Assembly: GCA_943332445.1 (NCBI GenBank) | Contig: CALQPL010000020.1 | Coordinates: forward strand, 1 to 9,909 | Length of the DNA: 9,909 nucleotides | Direction of reading: 5' to 3' | From: Bifidobacterium breve | GTDB taxonomy: Bacteria; Actinomycetota; Actinomycetes; UBA12327 | Shown: positions 1-5,326 of the stretch, one piece after another | How the letters are laid out: each line of letters opens with the position of its first letter | Numbering within the stretch: position 1 is the first letter of the stretch | Program-made: the position numbers and the translations under genes | The notes under the pieces: model-generated | Told to the model about the DNA's origin: nothing | Databases searched by the model: none | The model's input: only the letters and a program-made list of their open reading frames with translations

Positions 1-635
1 AGTGGCCTTCCCTCACAGTTCTGCCTGCCTTGCAGGAATCAAAAGCGGGATTCAACTGGGGTGCGTGGCAATTTCCCTTTGTCATCGCCACCATCGTTGG
101 TTGGAACTGGGAGCAGTGGCGACTTCGGGACACTCTCCTCACCAAGGCTGCTCTCTACATCAGCGCCGGCACCTTCGTTACCTTGAGCGTCCTCGCCCAA
201 CTTCTTGGACGTTTTAATCTCACGCCCGGCGCGCCCATGCGAGCTTGGGCTAGCGACTGGTTCGGCAAATACAACATCGGTCCGGGGCGGATCATCTTTG
301 GATTCGCAGCCATGGTGCTGGCCTACTGGATAACGACCTGGCTACTCGACCGACAATTCCTCACCCCCGTTTTGAATTTCCTGGAAACCTTGGGGGCTCG
401 CAGCCTCGACTCCTTCGTGATCTTGTGTATCGCCGTCATTCTTATTCCAGCGGTCGCTCCTTACAGCCGCGCTGGCCTGTGGGGCAACTTCGCTTCGCTG
501 ATCGTCATCTCGCTGTGTTGGGGCTGGGCTAGATTTCGGGCCAGCACCCGCTGGCCGAATCGTTCCGGATTAGACGGTGGGAATAGATCAATGCTCGCCA
601 GCGCTGCATCAAGAACAACCCACGAGGAGCGATGA
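1..635 (+). CDS. OpgC-like multi-pass membrane protein, C-terminal part (5' end outside window)
   Basis: The frame is open from the first bases (W at positions 3-5), so the gene starts upstream of the window and about 211 residues are visible. At least five hydrophobic segments can be read: around AWQFPFVIATIVGW, LYISAGTFVTLSVLAQLL, IIFGFAAMVLAYWITTWLL, SFVILCIAVILIPAV and FASLIVISLCWGW. The segment GFNWGAWQFPFV and the later LNFLETLGARSLDSFV resemble the 'FNP.AWQ.LFV' and 'L..LGR.SL..F' parts of OpgC-domain acyltransferase-like membrane proteins. In proteobacteria OpgC succinylates periplasmic glucans; in actinobacteria the substrate is usually unknown, so only a membrane acyl-transfer role is proposed. 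The tail after the last helix is polar and basic. The TGA stop overlaps the start region of the next gene, implying co-transcription. Another polytopic membrane family cannot be excluded because the N-terminal catalytic half is missing. Confidence 0.65.
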   Translation, partial: WPSLTVLPALQESKAGFNWGAWQFPFVIATIVGWNWEQWRLRDTLLTKAALYISAGTFVTLSVLAQLLGRFNLTPGAPMRAWASDWFGKYNIGPGRIIFGFAAMVLAYWITTWLLDRQFLTPVLNFLETLGARSLDSFVILCIAVILIPAVAPYSRAGLWGNFASLIVISLCWGWARFRASTRWPNRSGLDGGNRSMLASAASRTTHEER

Positions 636-1111
636 TGCAGATCAAGGAACTCGGACACCTGGTCCTTTACGTTCGCGATGTTGAACGCTCCGCCCACTTC
701 TATCGGGACATCCTGGGTTGGCGACAAATCGCGCCCGACGGCACCAACTCCCATCCGTTGCCCTTCACTGGATTCGCGGCCTTTTCGGCACCCAATGAAC
801 GCACCCACCACGAGTTACTACTGATCGAAGTGGGCAAGGATGCCACCGCAATCCCCCAAGGTCGACGTATCGGCATGTACCACTTTGGTTTGAAAGTTGG
901 GGATAGCGACGATGAGTTGCGTGATGTGGTGAAGGTCCTCAACGAAAACGACGTCCCCATTTATGGTGCTAGCGACCACACAGTCACGCACAGCCTCTAC
1001 ATCGCGGATCCCGATGGCAATGAAATTGAGCTTTACATTGATGTTCCTGGTATCGATTGGAAATCCAATCCAGCCCTGATCACTGCCCCCATCAAGCCTT
1101 TAGTCCTCTAA
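635..1111 (+). CDS. VOC family metalloprotein (glyoxalase / extradiol dioxygenase-like)
   Basis: The product has about 158 residues and the vicinal-oxygen-chelate fold. Counting from the first of two adjacent ATGs (632), it opens with GHLVLYVRDVERSAHFYRDILGW, the classic first beta-alpha-beta unit, and ends with DPDGNEIELY. The expected metal ligands are present: H9 in GHLVLYV, H84 in MYHFGLKV and E133 in EIELY. H60 in HHELLLIEV is the ligand position shared with CatE-type catechol 2,3-dioxygenases and glyoxalases. The substrate cannot be decided; glyoxalase, ring-cleavage dioxygenase, or thiol-transfer resistance enzymes all share this scaffold. The second ATG (635) is preferred because the Shine-Dalgarno GAGGAG at 624-629 lies 5 nt before it but only 2 nt before the first. 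Either start overlaps the upstream stop, so translation is probably coupled. It is a single-domain cytosolic protein of normal family length. Confidence 0.85.
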   Translation: MQIKELGHLVLYVRDVERSAHFYRDILGWRQIAPDGTNSHPLPFTGFAAFSAPNERTHHELLLIEVGKDATAIPQGRRIGMYHFGLKVGDSDDELRDVVKVLNENDVPIYGASDHTVTHSLYIADPDGNEIELYIDVPGIDWKSNPALITAPIKPLVL

Positions 1112-1214
1112 CTCGCGACCATTTGTCCCCATTTGGTCAGATGACTTCAGGTATTCCCTTCATTGTGCCGATACATAGGTCTAGCGTTCATATCTCTGGC
1201 GAATGGGGAATTTG

Positions 1215-2348
1215 ATGACAACGGGGCGAGACGACACCACGTGCCCCTTTTGTCATACCCAATATTCCCAAGTCAGCGAATTTACTGACGGAAAATGGCG
1301 AGTGGAATGCCCCACCTGCCTGGCCACTGGACCAACTTCCACTGATTCGGATTCAGCCCTGCTGCGGTGGGATCGAGTAGCACTCGATGCACTTTTGCTT
1401 CGAACGGTCATCGATTCCAGCCCTAACGTCATCATGGTTCAGGACTACGACGGAAAGTATTTGTTGGCGAACAAGGCCCTCGCAGATCTCTATGGATCCA
1501 CTCATGAATTGATGATTGGCAACACAGCCGCCGCCTTCAACCCGAATCAGGAACAAGTTCAGCACTACCTTGACGATTTCCATCGCGTCATGGATGCCGG
1601 CCAAACGGTTGTCGTTGAAGAGACGTCAACTGACGTATCGACCGGCGAAGTGCGCTACTACCGCTCAGTCAAGGTTCCCATGATCGGTCCCGAGGGATCG
1701 CCACGCATTCTGGTCATCGCTGCTGATATTTCCGACCTTCGCAACAAGCAGAATCAACTGGCCGCGATGGTTGATGCCTTGGGTGTGCTCAATGAAAAGC
1801 TGGAAAATCGCGTTGAGGAACGCACTGAGGAACTTGAGCGCGCAAACTTTGAATTAGAGAATCTGGCTCGGCGCGACCAGCTCACCGGCCTGCCCAACCG
1901 ATTGGCCAGCATTGAGCGCATTGAAGACGAATACAAGCGAATGCAACGCACCCACACGCCGTACCACGTGTTGATGATGGACCTGGACAACTTCAAGGAA
2001 ATCAACGACACCTACGGTCACTCTGTTGGTGATGAAATGTTGGTATCCGTGGCACGTGTTCTGCAGTCAACTATTCGTGAAAGCGACTTCGTGGGCCGAC
2101 TTGGAGGCGAAGAGTTCATCGCCGTCCTGCCTGGCACCGATCGCAATGGCGCCATGATCCTGGCCGAAAAGATCCGCCACAGCGTGGAAGCACTAGAAGG
2201 CACTGCTCGGTTGACGATCAGCATTGGCTTGGCATCAGCGGTCGCCCGCGATGATCACGGATTAACAGCCATTCAACTAGCCGACGAGTACATGTATCGA
2301 GCAAAGCAGAACGGGCGCAACCAAATAGCTGCGCCCGACTCTGACTAA
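1215..2348 (+). CDS. Diguanylate cyclase with Lar-like zinc ribbon, PAS and GGDEF domains
   Basis: Residue numbers count from the upstream ATG at 1203; the ATG at 1215 is preferred because GGGGAA sits 4-5 nt before it, giving 377 residues. Domains in order: a Cys4 ribbon (C14-P-F-C17 ... C36-P-T-C39, then ATGP and ALLRWDR), matching the 'CPFC...W.V.C..C.A.GP...A...W' pattern of Lar restriction-alleviation proteins; a PAS domain at about 65-180 (NVIMVQDYDGKYLLANKA ... VKVPMIGPEGSPRIL); a Glu/Arg-rich coiled coil at about 182-222; and a GGDEF domain at about 223-375. The signature is GGEEF (301-305) with metal-binding MDLDNF upstream, so it should convert two GTP to cyclic di-GMP. RESD (292-295), five residues before GGEEF, is the canonical product-inhibition I-site. 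There is no transmembrane segment, so sensing is cytosolic. No EAL or HD-GYP domain is present. It stands alone on the plus strand and ends tail-to-tail on the next gene. Confidence 0.9.
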   Translation: MTTGRDDTTCPFCHTQYSQVSEFTDGKWRVECPTCLATGPTSTDSDSALLRWDRVALDALLLRTVIDSSPNVIMVQDYDGKYLLANKALADLYGSTHELMIGNTAAAFNPNQEQVQHYLDDFHRVMDAGQTVVVEETSTDVSTGEVRYYRSVKVPMIGPEGSPRILVIAADISDLRNKQNQLAAMVDALGVLNEKLENRVEERTEELERANFELENLARRDQLTGLPNRLASIERIEDEYKRMQRTHTPYHVLMMDLDNFKEINDTYGHSVGDEMLVSVARVLQSTIRESDFVGRLGGEEFIAVLPGTDRNGAMILAEKIRHSVEALEGTARLTISIGLASAVARDDHGLTAIQLADEYMYRAKQNGRNQIAAPDSD

Positions 2349-3187
2349 ACGACTTCGCTGATTTGGTGCTTGAACTCAAATCCAGTTGCGCGGAACTTCT
2401 CTGAGGTTGACTGCTGCACCGGAGTGCGGATCTCGCCGCGGAATTCCAGCTTTTCTTGGCCGGTCTTGTCCGCGATCTTGTCCCAGAAGTCACCCACGGT
2501 CGGCGCCGGCACGACGCCATCGGGAACGACGTTGTATCGACCTTCCACGTCATTTTCCAAAATGTGGATCACAGCTCGAGCGACATCTTCCACGTGAATG
2601 GGGTGGTAGGCGTCAGCGCGATCAAAGGGAGTGGATCCGCCCATGTATTCGTGGGCCAAGTGCACACGCTCACCAAAGTCGCTGTCTGCGCTGTAGATAT
2701 CGGGCAGGCGCAAGACCGTGCCATGGGCGGCTTGCATCGCAGCATCTTCGCCAGCTGAGAAGAATATGGTCGATGGCTCGTCGTTAATCGCGCGAGGGGT
2801 TGCTTCGGTCAGGAACTGACCAGGCTCTTGCGTTCCATCGCCATAAACCGAAATTGAGGACATGAAGATCACTCGATCGTGTGCGGCCGAGGCACTCAAG
2901 CCCGACTCAACCAACACCTCTTGATAGATCGGTCCGCGGTCTTCCTTCTTCGCCGAGCGAACTGCGGACGGGCTCACCGAAACGACGATGGCGTCCACTC
3001 CCTCGGCGGCAGCCTTCACGCCTTCGCGATCTGAACCCAGGACAACTACCGCCTTGTCACACACTGCTTCAATTTCCGCGACGCGACCTTCTGTCGTTGT
3101 CGTGCCGATGACTTCCCAACCCTTTGCCTTTGCCTGCTCGGCAACCTTCAGACCAGCCTGGCCACAACCAAGGATCAAAATCTTCAC
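2345..3187 (-). CDS. YeeZ-like NAD(P)-binding epimerase-fold protein (atypical SDR)
   Basis: The protein has 280 residues from a GTG start at 3187, chosen because GGAGGA lies 5 nt upstream and the residues right after the start form the first Rossmann strand (KILILGCGQAG). An in-frame start at 3208 would sit before this ribosome site and add only MVSRRNA. Visible features are GCGQAG (7-12) for dinucleotide binding, IVVSVSPS in the fourth strand region, MSSISVYGD (109-117) carrying the catalytic-type Ser, and HPIHVEDVARAV (195-206), typical of extended SDRs. The usual YxxxK is absent: the equivalent segment reads FFSAGEDAAM. The layout resembles E. coli YeeZ, an atypical SDR of unknown reaction in which the YxxxK pair is also missing. 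Function is therefore binding of NAD(P) or a nucleotide sugar, with an unknown or no redox reaction. Its TAG stop overlaps the TAA of the convergent cyclase gene. Confidence 0.8.
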   Translation of the reverse strand: MKILILGCGQAGLKVAEQAKAKGWEVIGTTTTEGRVAEIEAVCDKAVVVLGSDREGVKAAAEGVDAIVVSVSPSAVRSAKKEDRGPIYQEVLVESGLSASAAHDRVIFMSSISVYGDGTQEPGQFLTEATPRAINDEPSTIFFSAGEDAAMQAAHGTVLRLPDIYSADSDFGERVHLAHEYMGGSTPFDRADAYHPIHVEDVARAVIHILENDVEGRYNVVPDGVVPAPTVGDFWDKIADKTGQEKLEFRGEIRTPVQQSTSEKFRATGFEFKHQISEVV

Positions 3188-3244
3188 AGCATTCCTCCGG
3201 GAAACCACCTGCGTGGCGAAAAGGGACTTTACGGTGAAACAAGT

Positions 3245-3270
3245 GTGCCATAACCACTACCGAATGGCAC
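3245..3270 (-). terminator. Stem-loop after the SHOCT gene, or operator of the epimerase gene
   Basis: A perfect 7-bp inverted repeat, GTGCCAT (3245-3251) and ATGGCAC (3264-3270), with a 12-nt spacer. It begins 8 nt beyond the SHOCT stop codon, which suits a terminator, but the following bases are only weakly T-rich (ACTTGTTT on the minus strand). It also lies in the 91-bp region upstream of the epimerase start, so it may instead be two half-sites of a regulator. The sequence does not decide between the two. Confidence 0.4.
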
Positions 3271-3278
3271 CGCGTTTG

Positions 3279-3542
3279 TCAGATACCGAGAACCTTGGCC
3301 TTCGCGGCGGTGAACTCTTCATCGGACAAGACGCCCTGGCTGTGAAGGTCAGCCAACTGTTGCAACTTCGCCATCGAGTCGTCGGCGGCCGGAGCTGCTG
3401 CGGGGGCTGCAGGTGCTGCGGCTTGTTGGGCCTGGACCTTTTCGTTGTACTGAAGCGCTTGACGTTGTGCGACTCGACCGGACACGGCCGTTGCAGTTCC
3501 AGAAATCACTGCAGTTCGTGCGGCAACTCGTACTAAACCCAT
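3279..3542 (-). CDS. Small SHOCT-domain protein
   Basis: The product has 87 residues. The N-terminal 30 residues (MGLVRVAARTAVISGTATAV...) are a Gly/Ala/Thr-rich amphipathic stretch found in many actinobacterial SHOCT proteins. The middle is an Ala/Pro linker (QQAAAPAAPAAAPAA). Residues about 57-86 form the short C-terminal SHOCT motif: LQQLADLHSQGVLSDEEFTA followed by AKAKVLGI, the usual 'L..L..L...G.LtdeEF...K...L' pattern. SHOCT helices occur at the ends of many unrelated proteins and are thought to mediate oligomerisation or protein contacts; no enzymatic role is expected. GAAAGG lies 8 nt before the ATG. The gene follows the DUF6325 gene after 31 bp on the same strand, so the two are probably one transcript. 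The exact cellular role is unknown. Confidence 0.85.
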   Translation of the reverse strand: MGLVRVAARTAVISGTATAVSGRVAQRQALQYNEKVQAQQAAAPAAPAAAPAADDSMAKLQQLADLHSQGVLSDEEFTAAKAKVLGI

Positions 3543-3573
3543 AACAACAACCTTTCAGAGAAGGATCTTCGGA

Positions 3574-3984
3574 CTAGGAAAGCAATTCTTCGACAGCATT
3601 GGCGGGAATGCGAATCTGGTCGATGACGACAGCATCGGCGGCACGAATGGCATCGGTAAAGCGAGATGCCCAGGTGTTTTCAAAAGCAACGAGGAGCGCT
3701 GAACTGTTTGCGGGCAGATCCTCGCTGATTTCCTCAGCGTCATCAAAGTCCAGCGCACCGGGTTGAGAAACCTCAACGGCCAAGAAGCTCGGACCGATCT
3801 CGGGGTCAAGGTCGGCAATTTCAAACGTGGTCACCACTCCATCGGAATCCTTGCTCACAAAGAGCAAGTCAATGATGCGAATAGTTCTGTTCTCCACCAG
3901 CTCAAGGATCGCCGGAGCGATCTGACCGGTGAACTTGTTACCTGGAAATCCGATAATGACGACGTCAACTGGACCTAAACCCAC
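3574..3984 (-). CDS. DUF6325 family protein
   Basis: The product has 136 residues from a GTG at 3984. This start is preferred because GGGAG lies 5 nt upstream and the protein then begins (M)GLGPVDVVIIGFPGNKFTG, the conserved opening of the family; a TTG at 4038 would add 18 unconserved residues. Other visible features are the NKFTGQIAPAILELVENRTIRIIDLLFVSKD core, an acidic middle (DFDDAEEISEDLP) and a second repeat-like half, LLVAFENTWASRFTDAIRAADAVVIDQIRIP. The FENTWA segment and the alternation of hydrophobic strands with helices suggest a ferredoxin-like alpha/beta fold; that is inference. No signal peptide or membrane helix is seen, so it is probably cytosolic. The function of the family is not established. 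It is the first gene of a two-gene unit with the SHOCT protein and is often found next to one, so the proteins may act together. Confidence 0.8.
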   Translation of the reverse strand: MGLGPVDVVIIGFPGNKFTGQIAPAILELVENRTIRIIDLLFVSKDSDGVVTTFEIADLDPEIGPSFLAVEVSQPGALDFDDAEEISEDLPANSSALLVAFENTWASRFTDAIRAADAVVIDQIRIPANAVEELLS

Positions 3985-4061
3985 AAGAACTCCCTGACTC
4001 GACTCAACAATTTCGCACAGTCTATGGGGATCAGCCAATCGGGCGATAGCCCCCTCAGCTC

Positions 4062-4078
4062 GTGATCATCGTGATCAC
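4062..4078. promoter_or_regulatory. Perfect 7-3-7 inverted repeat upstream of the DUF6325-SHOCT operon
   Basis: GTGATCA-TCG-TGATCAC is a perfect inverted repeat with 7-bp arms and a 3-nt spacer. It lies about 80 bp upstream of the GTG start of the DUF6325 gene. The symmetry and length fit a dimeric helix-turn-helix regulator site. The loop is too short for a good terminator and no T tract follows on either strand. The regulator is unknown. Confidence 0.4.
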
Positions 4079-4119
4079 TTTGACAATCCTCAAAGCCACC
4101 GAGGGCCACTGGGTTCGCC

Positions 4120-4155
4120 GGATTCCTAGTGAAAACGGAACGCCCTAGGAGTTCC
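4120..4155 (-). terminator. Weak candidate terminator after the SDR gene
   Basis: An imperfect hairpin GGATTCCTAG (4120-4129) / CTAGGAGTTCC (4145-4155): six paired bases TCCTAG/CTAGGA, a small internal loop, then GGA/TCC. The loop is 15 nt. It starts 6 nt after the SDR stop codon. No U tract follows, so the call rests on position and symmetry only. Confidence 0.3.
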
Positions 4156-4161
4156 TCCGAG

Positions 4162-4878
4162 CTACCACGGCACGACCTCTCGGTCTTCCCACAGCAAACC
4201 TGTGGGCGACTCATCGGGCCGAGTGGCAAGCCACACGATGGTGTCGGCCCCTTGTTCGGCCGAGCGCGGCGCATTGGGCCCACCCATGTCGGTGCGGCAG
4301 TGATTTGGACACATCGCGTCAACGAGGACTCCGCCTGCCCCGCTACGCAATTCAGAATTGAGGTTGCGTGTCATCGCATTCATCGCAGCCTTCGACACCC
4401 GATAGGGCGCTAGCCCTCCCCCTGTTCCAGGACCAGTAAGTCGACCTAAACAAGCCGACACATTGATCACGCGACCCCAACGTCGCTCAACCATGCCCGG
4501 TACGAAGGTGCTGGTGACGTAAAACGAGCCGTCGAGGTTCACCGACATCACCCGCCGCCACTCCTCGGGCGACGTACGCAGAGTTTTTGACATGCGCTCG
4601 GCCATCACTCCAGCACTATTGACGAGGATGTCGACAGCCGCCAAGGGGCCAAGTAGGTCGGGCAACGCATAAACCGCACGGGGATCTGAGACATCGCAGA
4701 CAATTCCGATCGCATCGTGCCCATCGGCCTGCAATCCTTCGGCGGCGGCTAGCGCTCTATCGCGGTCAATTCCCAGCAAGATGACAGTCGCGCCCGCTTC
4801 GGCAATTCCGCGCGCTGCGGCGAGACCGATTCCGCGGGTTCCGCCAGTGATGAGCGCTACACGCGAATCAAGCAACAT
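4162..4878 (-). CDS. Classical short-chain dehydrogenase/reductase (SDR)
   Basis: The product has 238 residues, normal for a classical SDR. It has the cofactor motif TGGTRGIG (11-18), CDVSD (61-65) at the end of the third strand region, NSAG (87-90), N114 in MSVNLDG, catalytic S141 in INVSACLG, and Y159/K163 in YRVSK, so the Asn-Ser-Tyr-Lys tetrad is complete. R15 in the Gly loop favours NADP(H). The C-terminal stretch RTDMGGPNAPRSAEQGADTI then VWLATRP...PTGL matches the carbonyl-reductase-like SDR group common in plants and bacteria, in which the final residues are 'DR..(I/V)PW'; here DREVVPW. The substrate is unknown, likely a carbonyl compound or sugar/alcohol. In the 'PG' region the sequence is CPNHCRTDM, a minor departure from the usual PG.VRTDM. 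The ATG has GGAGGGTGAG about 10 nt upstream. No partner gene is adjacent in the same operon. Confidence 0.88.
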   Translation of the reverse strand: MLLDSRVALITGGTRGIGLAAARGIAEAGATVILLGIDRDRALAAAEGLQADGHDAIGIVCDVSDPRAVYALPDLLGPLAAVDILVNSAGVMAERMSKTLRTSPEEWRRVMSVNLDGSFYVTSTFVPGMVERRWGRVINVSACLGRLTGPGTGGGLAPYRVSKAAMNAMTRNLNSELRSGAGGVLVDAMCPNHCRTDMGGPNAPRSAEQGADTIVWLATRPDESPTGLLWEDREVVPW

Positions 4879-4917
4879 GTATCTATCGTCTCACCCTCCA
4901 ACGCGTAACTCCACACG

Positions 4918-4956
4918 AAAAAAGCGCCTTGCCCGAACAGGGGCAAAGCGTTTTTT
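4918..4956 (-). terminator. Strong rho-independent terminator upstream of the SDR gene
   Basis: Hairpin with arms 4925-4934 (CGCCTTGCCC) and 4941-4950 (GGGCAAAGCG), loop GAACAG, flanked by six A on one side and six T on the other, which extend the stem. One internal pair is C/A on the plus strand but G-U on the minus strand, favouring use by a minus-strand transcript ending toward 4918. It could also work in both directions. It lies only 40 bp before the SDR ATG, so either it ends an upstream minus-strand transcript or it acts as a leader attenuator. Confidence 0.75.
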
Positions 4957-4958
4957 GT

Positions 4959-5272
4959 GGGTCCTGACACACGTTGATTCCCCTCACGAATCCGGCCGCT
5001 CGCATTGCGGTAGTCCTTGATCACGGCCCTATCGTCGAAGAACACCTGAACGAACTCGTCAACGGATATCCCCACCACTGAGTGAACCCGCATTTCTTGG
5101 AATCCGACCGTTACCGCGCCGATCACACCGCCCAGCACAAGCCACGCCTGGGTCGGCGCAAAGTGGCCAGGTGAGCATCACCTTTCGCTCGCCATTCGTC
5201 TGCTTCCGGAAGCCGCTCCTTGTTGGATTGACGTGCAAGGCCTAACGGACCGCCGTCGTATCTGCCGGGCAT
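4959..5272. other. Gene-poor stretch; possible gene remnant or small RNA
   Basis: About 310 bp without a convincing gene. On the minus strand a GTG-initiated frame runs from 5138 down through the terminator to 4857, ending inside the SDR gene. Its first 60 residues look protein-like (VLGGVIGAVTVGFQEMRVHS, then VDEFVQVFFDDRAVIKDYRN) with one hydrophobic start, but the rest is hairpin translation, and no clear ribosome site is seen. A 35-codon plus-strand frame (TTG at 4974, ending at a TGA at 5079-5081) is codon-for-codon antisense to it and is probably a shadow. A 12-bp perfect palindrome, GCTTCCGGAAGC, lies at 5202-5213. No tRNA cloverleaf, attachment-site repeat or IS end was found. The strong terminator at its left end suggests that something is transcribed here on the minus strand, either a decayed small gene or an untranslated RNA. 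Confidence 0.35.
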
Positions 5273-5306
5273 GGAGATGGCGGCCCCATTTGCGGCCGCC
5301 ATCTCC
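5273..5306 (-). terminator. Perfect 13-bp stem-loop after the propeller protein gene
   Basis: GGAGATGGCGGCC (5273-5285) and GGCCGCCATCTCC (5294-5306) are perfectly complementary with an 8-nt loop. It starts about 20 bp after the stop codon of the large secreted protein gene. There is no T tract on either side, so it fits the U-less GC-rich terminators often seen in actinobacteria, or an mRNA 3'-end stabiliser. Confidence 0.7.
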
Positions 5307-5326
5307 TGCAGGGGTGCGTCGTGCGA

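Noticed and set aside
1116..1138. Hairpin GACCA...TGGTC after the VOC gene
   Set aside because: The stem is only 5 bp with a long loop and no T tract; too weak to call a terminator.
4974..5081. 35-codon plus-strand frame
   Set aside because: It is codon-register antisense to the minus-strand frame, has no clear ribosome site and matches nothing I recognise.
4959..5100. tRNA gene next to the terminator
   Set aside because: No T-loop (GGTTCRANTCC), acceptor stem or CCA end could be fitted on either strand.
4857..5138. 93-residue minus-strand frame as an intact gene
   Set aside because: Its C-terminal third is translation of the terminator hairpin (KNALPLFGQGAFF) and it ends inside the SDR gene; kept only as a possible remnant.
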